A program made the translations under genes and the position numbers. Positions 1 to 6,543 of a stretch of 13,261 nucleotides of DNA are shown here, in pieces. The stretch is from Planctomycetota bacterium (lineage in GTDB: Bacteria > Planctomycetota > Brocadiia > JAJRTI01), in the NCBI GenBank assembly GCA_024278415.1, contig JAJRTI010000355.1, positions 1-13,261 of the forward strand, given 5' to 3'. The stretch's first letter is position 1. Each line of letters opens with the position of its first letter. A model generated the notes under the pieces. That model worked only from the letters and a program-made list of their open reading frames with translations, was not told the DNA's origin and made no database searches.

Positions 1-1431
1 CTCGCGGTCGAGCCGGGCGCTTACGTGCTCACGCGCGGAGGGGGCGCGAGGCCTGCCGGCGTGACGTCCGAGTTCCACGCTCCGCATCCGAAGTACGACG
101 ACGTCGCGGTCTGGTGGGTGGCCCCTAAACGCTGGCGCGCGGGCACGTCCATGCCGGTGCAGGCGACGGTTGCGGCACAGGACGCGGCCGCGGTAACGGT
201 CCACTACCGGGCGGGCAAGGGCCCCGCGCAGTCGGTGGCGCTGGCGGAGACCGCCGCGTACGTCTTCACTGGCGACATCCCCGGCCCAGCCATCGCCGCC
301 GGAGAACTTTCCGCGTGGCTGGAAGTCGCGACGCGGCAGGGCACGCGCTGGCTTCCCAAGGGCACATCGCCAGCGAGCGCGGCCGCGCTGAAGCCGTTCA
401 CCGTGTTCGAGGCCACGAACACGACGTCGCTGCCGGAGGCCGACGGCGTGGACCGGAAGGCTTCCCGCGGCGATGGCAGAGCGCTGCGCATCGAGGCGAG
501 GGGCTTTGGCGAAACGCCCGCCTCCTGGGGCTTCAGGCTCCCGGCCAAGGCGCCGGCCGATGCGCGCTACAACACGGTCTGCATCCGCGCGCGCAGCCTG
601 AAGCCGGCGACGACCGCGGTGGAGCTGGGGCTCGTCCAAGCCGACGGCGCCGCGTTCGGTTTCAATGCGCCTTTGTGGCCGGAGTGGCGCGACGTGCGCG
701 TGCCGGTGGCCAAACTACGGCCGCTGTGGAAGACGAAGCCCGGCCGGCTCGACGTGACGAAGCTGAAGGAGATCAGCCTGGTGTTCGGCGCGTGGCTCTA
801 CGGCCGGCGCCGCGGCGAACCGCACGGGTACGAGGTGCAACGCGTGTGGCTGGAGCGCCATGCGCCGGCATGGAAGATCGACGTCGCGCCGGCCAATGGG
901 CCCGTGACGCTGTGCGTGCTTGCGGAGCGGCCAGTGAAGGTTAAGGGCCAGGGCGACCGGCACGTGAAGGTCGTGCCGGGCAGCGCACCCGGCAGGCGGG
1001 CCGTGCGCGTGTGGACGAAAGGCTTCGGGCCCGAGCCGGCGTGCATTTCCTTCCGGCGCCCTGCGGGCGAGCACATCGGCCGATGGGCGGACGCGCTGAA
1101 GGCCTGCACCGCGGTGAAGATCGTGGCCCGCGCCGCGCAGCCGGCCACGAACAAGCTGGAGGTCGTGCTCATCGAGCGCGACAACGCACCCTGGGGCACG
1201 GTCGTGCCGTTGACGCAGGAGTGGCGGGAGATTGTGGTCCCGTTCACCGACCTCCGCTTCTTCAGCCACTGGCGACACGCACCCGGCCGCGGACGCGAGG
1301 GCGACCGCTTCCGTCCGGCCAACGTCGCCGCGGCGAACTTCTGCTTCGGCGCGTGGCTCTATGGCGACCGCGCCGGCCTGCCGCACGGCGTAGAGATCGA
1401 GCGCGTGGAACTCATCAGACGCGGCAGGTAA
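1..1431 (+). CDS. 3' part of a large, probably secreted carbohydrate-active protein with two C-terminal sugar-binding-like repeats
   Basis: The frame is open from base 1, so the gene starts outside the window; the GTG at 25 is internal (the reading before it is LAVEPGAY). The first visible residues (PGAYVLTRGG) resemble the end of a beta-sandwich that follows a catalytic domain. Bases about 100-340 encode an Ig-like stretch (AVTVHYRAGKG ... LSAWLEV). Two related segments follow, at about 478-861 and 997-1422. Each begins with a strand pattern like RALRIEARGFG or RAVRVWTKGFG, continues with EWRDVRVP or EWREIVVPF, and ends with FGAWLYG followed by a PHG motif and a V-x-R-V/E-R-V-E-L strand. This is the pattern of a duplicated galactose-binding-like (CBM) beta-sandwich. 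The catalytic domain, signal peptide and substrate cannot be seen. Carbohydrate binding is inferred from the fold-like pattern, not from a recognised family signature. Confidence 0.7.
   Translation, partial: LAVEPGAYVLTRGGGARPAGVTSEFHAPHPKYDDVAVWWVAPKRWRAGTSMPVQATVAAQDAAAVTVHYRAGKGPAQSVALAETAAYVFTGDIPGPAIAAGELSAWLEVATRQGTRWLPKGTSPASAAALKPFTVFEATNTTSLPEADGVDRKASRGDGRALRIEARGFGETPASWGFRLPAKAPADARYNTVCIRARSLKPATTAVELGLVQADGAAFGFNAPLWPEWRDVRVPVAKLRPLWKTKPGRLDVTKLKEISLVFGAWLYGRRRGEPHGYEVQRVWLERHAPAWKIDVAPANGPVTLCVLAERPVKVKGQGDRHVKVVPGSAPGRRAVRVWTKGFGPEPACISFRRPAGEHIGRWADALKACTAVKIVARAAQPATNKLEVVLIERDNAPWGTVVPLTQEWREIVVPFTDLRFFSHWRHAPGRGREGDRFRPANVAAANFCFGAWLYGDRAGLPHGVEIERVELIRRGR
784..804 (+). 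repeat. Direct repeat, copy 1, encoding FGAWLYG (partner at 1345-1365)
   Basis: This 21-base stretch encodes FGAWLYG and matches 1345-1365 at 20 of 21 positions; the only difference is a synonymous third base in the tyrosine codon. It marks the most conserved strand of the two tandem domains at the end of the left-edge gene. Such close DNA identity, while the flanking domain sequence has diverged, suggests either strong constraint on this strand or local gene conversion. Confidence 0.75.
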
Positions 1432-1453
1432 CAGGACACATCCCCGCGCGCCC

Positions 1454-1532
1454 CGCCTGTAGTGCGCACGCCAGTGCGCCTCTGCTCCCTACGTACGCCA
1501 GCGGAGGCTCACTGACGTGAGCACTACAGGCG
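1454..1532. repeat. Long palindromic element 1 (intergenic hairpin)
   Basis: The arms 1454-1486 and 1500-1532 are reverse complements at 29 of 33 positions, with a 13-base loop between them. The outer 12 bp (CGCCTGTAGTGC against GCACTACAGGCG) are perfect. It starts 23 bases after the stop of the left-edge gene and could end its transcript as a hairpin, but no T-run follows. A dispersed extragenic palindrome (REP- or MITE-like) fits at least as well. Only one copy is in this window. Confidence 0.7.
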
Positions 1533-1580
1533 CGCGGAACCGCGACATCGTTTCTGGGGAGAGTAGTGGGCAGGCGGCAC

Positions 1581-1610
1581 TTGCGTCGGTGTCCGGGCCG
1601 GGTGTACAAT
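1581..1610 (+). promoter_or_regulatory. Candidate sigma70-type promoter for the pilin-like gene
   Basis: A -35-like TTGCGT (1581-1586) and a -10-like TACAAT (1605-1610, five of six consensus bases) are 18 bases apart. Transcription would begin near 1617, giving a leader of about 50 bases before the ATG at 1668. TACAAT stands out in GC-rich surroundings. The -35 match is only moderate, so this is a candidate. Confidence 0.45.
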
Positions 1611-1654
1611 CGGGCGCGTGTTGTGGTCGAGCTAGCCGGGTCTTCCTACGCCAC

Positions 1655-1660
1655 GGAGGT
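1655..1660 (+). promoter_or_regulatory. Strong Shine-Dalgarno site fixing the pilin-like gene start
   Basis: GGAGGT lies 7 bases before the ATG at 1668, a near-ideal ribosome binding site. It decides in favour of the 59-residue product over an in-frame extension back to 1566, which would put 34 extra residues ahead of the prepilin leader. Confidence 0.8.
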
Positions 1661-1667
1661 GGTCGCC

Positions 1668-1847
1668 ATGAAGAATCAGTCTCGGAAAAGCCGGCTCGGC
1701 GGGGGCGCGACCGAGTACATCATCATCATTGTCATCTTGGCCATCGTCATCGGCGTGGCGGTCGTCGTGTTCCGCGACAAGGTCAGGACCAAAGTGCAGC
1801 AGTCCGGGGACTCGGCCGCGACCACGAACGCGGAGCCCGTGAAGTAA
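1668..1847 (+). CDS. Flp-type (type IVb) pilin-like small membrane protein
   Basis: This 59-residue protein has a basic leader (residues 1-11, with several Lys/Arg and a final Gly), then GGATEY and an unbroken hydrophobic helix (about 18-35, rich in Ile and Val), and ends in a polar tail. If a prepilin peptidase cut between Gly11 and Gly12, Glu would be at +5 and Tyr at +6, the arrangement known in Flp/Tad pilins. The mature protein would be about 48 residues, within the usual size of Flp subunits. The role is inferred as a tight-adherence pilus subunit or a pseudopilin anchored in the inner membrane. No tad genes (secretin, CpaF ATPase, TadB/C) are visible nearby, so it is an orphan in this window. 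It could also be a simple single-pass protein. The start is fixed by the GGAGGT site at 1655, and glpK follows after 59 bases. Confidence 0.72.
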   Translation: MKNQSRKSRLGGGATEYIIIIVILAIVIGVAVVVFRDKVRTKVQQSGDSAATTNAEPVK

Positions 1848-1906
1848 CCACGGCCGACGCCCCATCGCGGGGGCCGCGCACACATGTCCCTAGCCCCCAT
1901 CAGCCC

Positions 1907-3361
1907 ATGCAGCACATCCTTTCCATTGACCAAGGCACGACCGGCACGACCACTGTGCTCTACGACGCGGCCGGCCGGATCGTGGACAAGGCCGCCCGCG
2001 AGATCACACAGCATTACCCCCAGCCCGGCTGGGTTGAGCACGACCCTCTGGAGATCTGGCAGTCCGTCGTGGACACGGTAGAAGAGTTGTGCGCGCGGCA
2101 CGGCGCGCCCATCGCCGCAGTTGGCATCACGAACCAGCGCGAGACCGCGATTCTGTGGGATCGGCGCACCGGCGAGCCTATCCACCGCGCGATCGTGTGG
2201 CAGTGCCGGCGCACCGCGGCCATGTGCGACGCGCTTCGCGAACACGCGCCCATGATTCGCGTCAAGACCGGCCTGCCGCTTGACGCCTACTTCAGCGGCA
2301 CCAAGGTCAAGTGGCTGCTGGAAAACGTCGATGGCATCGACCCCGGGAGCCTGCTTTTCGGCACGGTCGATTCGTGGCTCATCTGGAAGCTGACCGGCGG
2401 CAAGGTCCACGCAACCGACTACACGAACGCGTCGCGCACGCTGCTGTTCAACATCCACGACAAGCGTTGGGACGAGGAGCTGTGCCAACTGCTCGGCGTG
2501 CCTCAATCGATTCTCCCCCATGTGCGCCAATCGGTGGACGACTATGGCGTTGTGGAAGCTATCGACTCGCTCAAGGGCGTCCCGATCTGCGGCGTGGCCG
2601 GCGACCAGCAGGCCGCGCTCTTCGGCCAGACTTGCTTCGGCCGAGGGCAGGCCAAGAACACGTACGGCACGGGTTGCTTCCTGCTCATGAACACCGGCGC
2701 GGACGCGGTCGAGTCGAACAAGGGCCTCATCACCACGCTCGCCGCGGACGGCGCGGGCGAGCCGTGCTACGCGCTGGAGGGCTCCATCTTCGTCGCGGGC
2801 GCGGCGATCCAGTGGCTACGCGACGAACTGGGCCTGCTGGAGAACGCGGCGGACAGCGAAGCGGCCGCTCGCGCGGTCGAGGACAACGCGGGTGTGTATC
2901 TCGTGCCGGCGTTCGTGGGCCTTGGCGCGCCGCACTGGGACATGCACGCGCGGGGCGCGCTCGTGGGCCTCACCCGCGGGGCCAACCGCAACCACGTGAT
3001 CCGCGCGGCGCTGGAGTCCATGGCGTACCAAACGCACGACGTGCTTTCAGAAATGGAGGCGGAGACGGGCGCGCGGGTGCCGGAACTGGCCGTGGATGGC
3101 GGCGCGGCGGCCAACGATTTCCTCATGCAATTCCAGGCCGACATCACCGGCCGGCGAGTCGTGCGGCCGGCGGAGATCGAGTCCACGTCGCTGGGAGCGG
3201 CATACATGGCCGGGCTGAAGGCGGGAGTGTGGAGCCGCGCGGAGGAGCTGGCGAATCTGAAGGAGGTCGATCGGGTGTTCGAGCCGGCGATGAGCCTGCC
3301 GGAGCGGGAAGTGCTGCTTGCCGGATGGCGCAAAGCGTTGCGGCAAACGATGGCGAAGTAG
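1907..3361 (+). CDS. glpK: Glycerol kinase
   Basis: GlpK phosphorylates glycerol with ATP to sn-glycerol 3-phosphate in the cytoplasm, feeding glycerol uptake, glycolysis and phospholipid synthesis. The 484-residue product is close to the usual ~500 and shows the FGGY-kinase hallmarks in order: N-terminal phosphate loop DQGTTGTTT (8-16), ITNQRET (74-80), DYTNASRTLLFN (171-182), the catalytic Asp in GDQQAALFGQ (Asp232), NTYGTGCF (251-258), and GGAAANDFLMQFQADI (398-413), followed by the STSLGAAYMAG stretch (427-437). The ATG at 1907 is chosen because the homologous start (MQHILSIDQG) falls there; the frame stays open further upstream, but that part overlaps the pilin gene and resembles nothing. 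No clear Shine-Dalgarno site precedes it, so translation may depend on the upstream pilin message or be leaderless-like. No glpF or glpD is adjacent. Confidence 0.96.
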   Translation: MQHILSIDQGTTGTTTVLYDAAGRIVDKAAREITQHYPQPGWVEHDPLEIWQSVVDTVEELCARHGAPIAAVGITNQRETAILWDRRTGEPIHRAIVWQCRRTAAMCDALREHAPMIRVKTGLPLDAYFSGTKVKWLLENVDGIDPGSLLFGTVDSWLIWKLTGGKVHATDYTNASRTLLFNIHDKRWDEELCQLLGVPQSILPHVRQSVDDYGVVEAIDSLKGVPICGVAGDQQAALFGQTCFGRGQAKNTYGTGCFLLMNTGADAVESNKGLITTLAADGAGEPCYALEGSIFVAGAAIQWLRDELGLLENAADSEAAARAVEDNAGVYLVPAFVGLGAPHWDMHARGALVGLTRGANRNHVIRAALESMAYQTHDVLSEMEAETGARVPELAVDGGAAANDFLMQFQADITGRRVVRPAEIESTSLGAAYMAGLKAGVWSRAEELANLKEVDRVFEPAMSLPEREVLLAGWRKALRQTMAK

Positions 3362-3413
3362 TGCCGTTCGTCGTAGTACGCGTTTAGTGCGGCAGCCGAA
3401 TTCGCCAGAATTC

Positions 3414-3433
3414 AGGCGATCCGTGAATCGCTT
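3414..3433. terminator. Weak hairpin between convergent glpK and arfB
   Basis: A 7-bp stem (3414-3420 with 3427-3433, one G-T pair) and a 6-base loop lie in the 118-base gap between the convergent stops of glpK and arfB. A second GC-rich arm pair (GCGCC/GGCGC, about 3435-3458) lies just beyond. Neither has a T-run, so if they end transcripts it is not by a classical intrinsic terminator. Only the position supports this call. Confidence 0.25.
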
Positions 3434-3479
3434 GGCGCCTTGCCCGCAGGCTGGCGCATGCGGCTACCTGGCCACTTCG

Positions 3480-3908
3480 TCAGCCCTGCTCATTCCTGGG
3501 ATCCCCGCCCCGCATCCGCTTCACCTGGCTGCGCCGTTTCTTCGCCGCGAGGCGGCGCTCCTTCGATGCGCGGGTGGGCCTCGTCTTGCGCCGCTTCTTG
3601 GGCGGCTGTGCGGCCCGGCGAATCAGCGCGATGAGCCGGTCCATCGCGTCCTGCCGGTTGCGCTCCCGCGTGCGATAGCGTTGCGCCTCGATGATGAGCG
3701 CTCCGTCGTTGGTGACCCGATTGCCCGCGAGTTGGACCAGCCGCTGCCGCACGTCTTCGGGCAGGCCCTTTGCCCGCGCCACGTTGAAGCGCAACTGCAC
3801 CGCGGTCGCCACCTTGTTTACGTTCTGCCCGCCCGGGCCCGACGCGCGCGTGAACTTCTCCTGGATGTCCGTCTCGTGGATCGAGATGTTGCGCGTGATC
3901 TGGATCAT
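3480..3908 (-). CDS. arfB: ArfB/YaeJ-type alternative ribosome-rescue peptidyl-tRNA hydrolase
   Basis: ArfB-type proteins enter stalled ribosomes that lack a stop codon and hydrolyse peptidyl-tRNA. The 142-residue product is the typical length (E. coli YaeJ is about 140). Residues 20-40 carry the class-I release-factor catalytic loop, with GGQ at 26-28 inside RASGPGGQNVNK and the usual VATAVQLRF after it. Residues about 94-142 form a very basic tail (PPKKRRKTRPTRASKERRLAAKK), the part that in this family threads the empty mRNA channel. The start MIQITRNISI matches the family N-terminus; the 88 further in-frame residues upstream lie inside cobQ and are a shadow. The gene begins 4 bases after the cobQ stop, so the two are probably co-transcribed, with only a weak GAGA-like ribosome site. 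The longer prfH/prfA family is excluded by length. Confidence 0.93.
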   Translation of the reverse strand: MIQITRNISIHETDIQEKFTRASGPGGQNVNKVATAVQLRFNVARAKGLPEDVRQRLVQLAGNRVTNDGALIIEAQRYRTRERNRQDAMDRLIALIRRAAQPPKKRRKTRPTRASKERRLAAKKRRSQVKRMRGGDPRNEQG

Positions 3909-3912
3909 GGTC

Positions 3913-5457
3913 TCATCTCGCCACAAGCCCACTCCGACCACCGACCAGGGCCCAGATCGCGTCCATGTCCAGGCACTCGTCGAGCAGGTCCGCGAGCTTG
4001 TCGTAGCCCGCCTCCTTGCGTTCGGCCGCGCTGCGCAACTCGTCGCGCGGCAAAGGAGGCAGGCCTTTGTCCTGGCGCAGCGAGTTGATAAGAGCGAAGC
4101 GGAACTCGTCGTTGTCGAAGATGCCGTGCATGTACGTGCCCCACACGCGGCCGTCGGAGGAAATCGCACCATCGGGCTCGCCCGCGGGCAGGCCAGACCG
4201 CGTTTCGATTATCAGGAGTGGTGCGCCATCGTCGAGCGCGGTCACGCCCATGTGAATCTCATACCCGCGCAGCGTGCCGGCCGCGAGCGCTTTGAACGCG
4301 TCGGGCGCATCGGGGTGCGCGGCCGCGGTGGCTTGGTGCGTCGTCTTGTCCGGCAGGAACGTGGTGGCCGCGGCCAGCAGGCCCAGGCCTTCGACAACGG
4401 GCGTGCTCGCCTCCACGAGGTCGGGGTCGTGGATCTCGCGGCCCAGCATCTGGAACCCGCCACAGAGGCCCGCGACGCGGCCGCCTGCGCGAGCATAAGC
4501 CACGATTGCGTCGGCGAGGCCGCGCTGCCTCAGCCAGTCCAGGTCGCCGCAGGTGTTCTTGGTGCCGGGGATGACGACCATGTCCGGCTCGCCGAACTGG
4601 CCGGTGTCGAGCACGTAGCGGAGCGTCACTCCCGGCTCGGCCGCGAGCGCGTCGAAGTCGGTAAAGTTCGAGATGCGCGGCAGGCGGACCACCGCGACGT
4701 CGACCGCCCCCTCGACCGGCATGCACTGCACGCGCTCGATGCAGACGCTGTCCTCCGCGTCGATGTGGATGTCGCGGAAATAGGGCACCACTCCGAGCGT
4801 GGGCACGCCCGCGATGTCCTCGAGCATCTTCAAGCCCGGCTTGAGCAACTCTACGTCGCCGCGGAACTTGTTGAACACCACGCCCTTGACGCGCTCGCGC
4901 TCGTCCGGGTCGAGGAGCTGGAGCGTGCCCACGACCCATGCGAAGGAGCCCCCGCGGTCGATGTCCACCACGAGCAGCACGGGCGCGTCCGCGAGCTTCG
5001 CCACGTGCATGTTCACGATGTCGGATTGCTTGAGGTTGATCTCGGCCGGGCTGCCCGCGCCCTCGATCACGATCACGTCGTAGTCCGAGGCGAGCGCATC
5101 GTATGCGTTTTTCACGACCGTGGCCAAGTCGCGCTTCTTGCCGTAGTAGCCCTGTGCGCTGACGTGGCCGATGGGCTTGCCCATGACCACGACTTGCGAG
5201 CCGGCGTCGCCGGAGGGCTTGAGCAAGATGGGATTCATCTCGACGCGGATGGGCGTGCGCGCGGCCTCGGCCTGCGTGACCTGGGCGCGGCCCATTTCGA
5301 GGCCGTCCGCGGTCACGTACGAGTTGAGCGCCATGTTCTGGGACTTGAACGGCGCGACGCGCAGGCCGGCGCGGTGGAAGAGCCGGCAGAGCCCGCAGTT
5401 GATGATGCTCTTGCCTACGTCCGAGCCGGTGCCTTGCACCATGATGGCCTTGGCCAT
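3913..5457 (-). CDS. cobQ: Adenosylcobyric acid synthase (cobyric acid synthase), glutamine-hydrolysing
   Basis: CobQ/CbiP amidates side chains b, d, e and g of adenosylcobyrinic acid a,c-diamide, using ATP and glutamine, late in cobalamin synthesis. The 514-residue product has the expected two domains. The N-terminal dethiobiotin-synthetase-like ATPase carries the P-loop GTGSDVGKS (9-17), then SQNMALNSYVT (39-49) and EGAGSPAEINL (132-142). The C-terminal type-1 glutamine amidotransferase carries the nucleophile Cys332 in GLCGGFQMLG and His444 in GTYMHGIFDN. The start is supported by GGAG at 5468-5471 on the coding strand, 10 bases before the ATG. arfB follows immediately. No other cobalamin gene is in the window, and I see no cobalamin riboswitch upstream. 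Full length with intact catalytic residues, so probably functional. Confidence 0.97.
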   Translation of the reverse strand: MAKAIMVQGTGSDVGKSIINCGLCRLFHRAGLRVAPFKSQNMALNSYVTADGLEMGRAQVTQAEAARTPIRVEMNPILLKPSGDAGSQVVVMGKPIGHVSAQGYYGKKRDLATVVKNAYDALASDYDVIVIEGAGSPAEINLKQSDIVNMHVAKLADAPVLLVVDIDRGGSFAWVVGTLQLLDPDERERVKGVVFNKFRGDVELLKPGLKMLEDIAGVPTLGVVPYFRDIHIDAEDSVCIERVQCMPVEGAVDVAVVRLPRISNFTDFDALAAEPGVTLRYVLDTGQFGEPDMVVIPGTKNTCGDLDWLRQRGLADAIVAYARAGGRVAGLCGGFQMLGREIHDPDLVEASTPVVEGLGLLAAATTFLPDKTTHQATAAAHPDAPDAFKALAAGTLRGYEIHMGVTALDDGAPLLIIETRSGLPAGEPDGAISSDGRVWGTYMHGIFDNDEFRFALINSLRQDKGLPPLPRDELRSAAERKEAGYDKLADLLDECLDMDAIWALVGGRSGLVAR

Positions 5458-5558
5458 GCGTTGGGGTCTCCAGGGTTGCGTTGCCAGGCGTGGCCCCGTC
5501 GCTACACTTTCGCACAGACAAAGCTGCGAGAAAGAGGGGCTGTGCGGCAGTTCTTGGT

Positions 5559-5684
5559 CCTGCTCCTACTCCCATCGTCGTCCGGATAACTCCAGTCCGA
5601 CTCCCCACCGAGCTTGCCTCGGTGGAAGTCAGTATTCGAAGCTCAAGTTGTCCTGACGGCGATGGGACTAAGAGCAGGAGCAGG
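5559..5684. repeat. Long palindromic element 2 upstream of cobQ
   Basis: The outer arms 5559-5586 and 5651-5684 are reverse complements at 25 of 28 aligned positions; the right arm carries a 6-base insertion. An inner perfect 8-bp stem (5605-5612 with 5618-5625, CCACCGAG/CTCGGTGG) closes a 5-base loop at 5613-5617. The whole 126-base stretch can therefore fold back on itself. It lies between the stop of the membrane-protein gene and cobQ, both on the minus strand, so it could end the first transcript, shape the cobQ leader, or be an inserted palindromic repeat. No repeat ends or target duplication could be identified. Confidence 0.6.
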
Positions 5685-5719
5685 CGACAACATGCTGTCG
5701 ATCCCCCACTGCCAAGCGG

Positions 5720-6160
5720 CTACGCGTTGTACCAGCGGAAGGCGAAGCAGATGACGGGCGCGATGAAGCTCGCACAGGCCAGGAGGACGCTCCAGCGCGG
5801 GTGGCCCCGATAGACGACGAACCCGAACGCGAGCCCTAGCACGATGCCCGCGGCGTAGATGGGCGTGGCGGACAGCTCGAAGACCACGCCCAGCCCCGGC
5901 AAGATGAGCGCCGCGAGCAGGCCGAAGAAGAGGCTCCCGGACACGATGCTCAGTGCCTCGCTCGCCAAGTCCGACTCCTTCGCCGATTCGTCTTTGGCCG
6001 CGGCCGCGGTGACGGACTCCGACACGAACCACCCCCCGAGGACAATGGCCGCAGCCGCGAGGAACGCCCAGTTCTCAGGCGCAAGGGTTAACGCGATGAC
6101 GGCCAGCACAAAGGAGCCGTACAACACGACCGAGCTTTTCCAGTTAGCCTTTTCGCTCAT
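5720..6160 (-). CDS. Small polytopic membrane protein of unknown function
   Basis: I do not recognise this 146-residue protein. It has four or five likely membrane helices, at about residues 11-28, 31-50, 70-94, 98-118 and 122-141. A charged polar loop (about 55-68, rich in Lys, Glu, Asp and Ser) follows the second helix, and an arginine-containing turn (VYRGHPRWS, 116-124) precedes the last. No catalytic or transport motif is visible. The start MSEKANWKSS is the first in-frame Met, lacks a strong Shine-Dalgarno site, and lies about 45 bases downstream of a good candidate promoter. It is divergent from the large GH123-like gene and on the same strand as cobQ, but a 262-base gap with a long palindrome argues against a shared operon. 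Coding is supported by the clean helix pattern. Confidence 0.7.
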   Translation of the reverse strand: MSEKANWKSSVVLYGSFVLAVIALTLAPENWAFLAAAAIVLGGWFVSESVTAAAAKDESAKESDLASEALSIVSGSLFFGLLAALILPGLGVVFELSATPIYAAGIVLGLAFGFVVYRGHPRWSVLLACASFIAPVICFAFRWYNA

Positions 6161-6211
6161 GGTGGGATGCGGCTCAGATCAACGCGGGAAGGGAGGGCGC
6201 GGCAAGGGAAT

Positions 6212-6241
6212 AGTGTAGTGAGTTGAACGGGGACGAGTCAA
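6212..6241 (-). promoter_or_regulatory. Candidate sigma70-type promoter for the membrane-protein gene
   Basis: On the minus strand, TTGACT (6241-6236; five of six consensus bases) and TACACT (6217-6212; four of six) are 18 bases apart. This would start transcription near 6205, about 45 bases before the ATG at 6160. Judged by eye only. Confidence 0.42.
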
Positions 6242-6454
6242 GGAGTCGCCCTTGTAGGGCGTGCGCGATCTCTGCGCGATTACACGTTTCGTGGCCTCGG
6301 TGGTGCTGGATGAGCGCACCGGAGGCTCCCGCCGCATCCGCGGGGAGGCCCTGCCATCCGCGGGCCAGCATCTGCGCTGCCAGTAGACAAGCTGCGGTCC
6401 GTTTGGTTACCTGTTTGGGCGCCCAGGTGGGGAAGCCCGCGCCTGCCATCCCGT
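6242..6454. other. Left part of the divergent intergenic region, no gene seen
   Basis: The space between the divergent starts at 6160 and 6544 is 383 bases. A reading frame runs through part of it into the GH123-like gene, but its translation (Cys-, Arg- and Pro-rich, no signal peptide) looks non-coding and it bypasses the well-placed ribosome site at 6531. I found no clear promoter for the plus-strand gene and no RNA gene in this part. Confidence 0.4.
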
Positions 6455-6500
6455 GCGAAGCGTCGGAGGAGATTCTTCGCTTCGCTCAGATGGACAATGA
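6455..6500. repeat. Short dispersed-type repeat with hairpin
   Basis: A perfect 8-bp stem (6455-6462 GCGAAGCG with 6478-6485 CGCTTCGC) encloses a 15-base loop, and the segment continues through TTCTTCGCTTCGCTCAG (6474-6490) to ATGGACAATGAC. From memory, the core TTCTTCGCTTCGCTCAG followed by AATGACA is a common dispersed intergenic repeat in many bacterial genomes, often mis-translated as EILRFAQND. The match is by recall, not by search. It lies about 45 bases upstream of the start at 6544. Confidence 0.45.
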
Positions 6501-6530
6501 CACCGTTTGCATGGCTCCACACTTCTGCCC

Positions 6531-6536
6531 AGGGAG
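6531..6536 (+). promoter_or_regulatory. Shine-Dalgarno site fixing the GH123-like gene start
   Basis: AGGGAG lies 7 bases before the ATG at 6544. That ATG is directly followed by a signal peptide, so both lines of evidence reject the 107-residue upstream extension of the same frame. Confidence 0.7.
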
Positions 6537-6543
6537 ATCGACC

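Noticed and set aside
1851..1876. Hairpin CGGCC...GGCCG between the pilin and glpK as a terminator
   Set aside because: The stem is interrupted and no T-run follows; the gap is only 59 bases and glpK may be co-transcribed.
1517..1906. 130-residue in-frame extension of glycerol kinase
   Set aside because: It overlaps the better supported pilin gene in another frame and part of palindrome 1, and homology to glycerol kinases begins at MQHILSIDQG.
5458..5540. Possible cobalamin riboswitch upstream of cobQ (CTGGAGACC on the minus strand resembles the B12 box)
   Set aside because: Only this short stretch fits. The conserved core (GCCACTG region and the long paired domain) is missing at the right spacing, and the match overlaps the cobQ ribosome site GGAG.
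6223..6543. 107-residue in-frame extension of the GH123-like protein
   Set aside because: It precedes a clear signal peptide and a well-spaced AGGGAG site, has non-coding-like composition, and contains a dispersed-type repeat.
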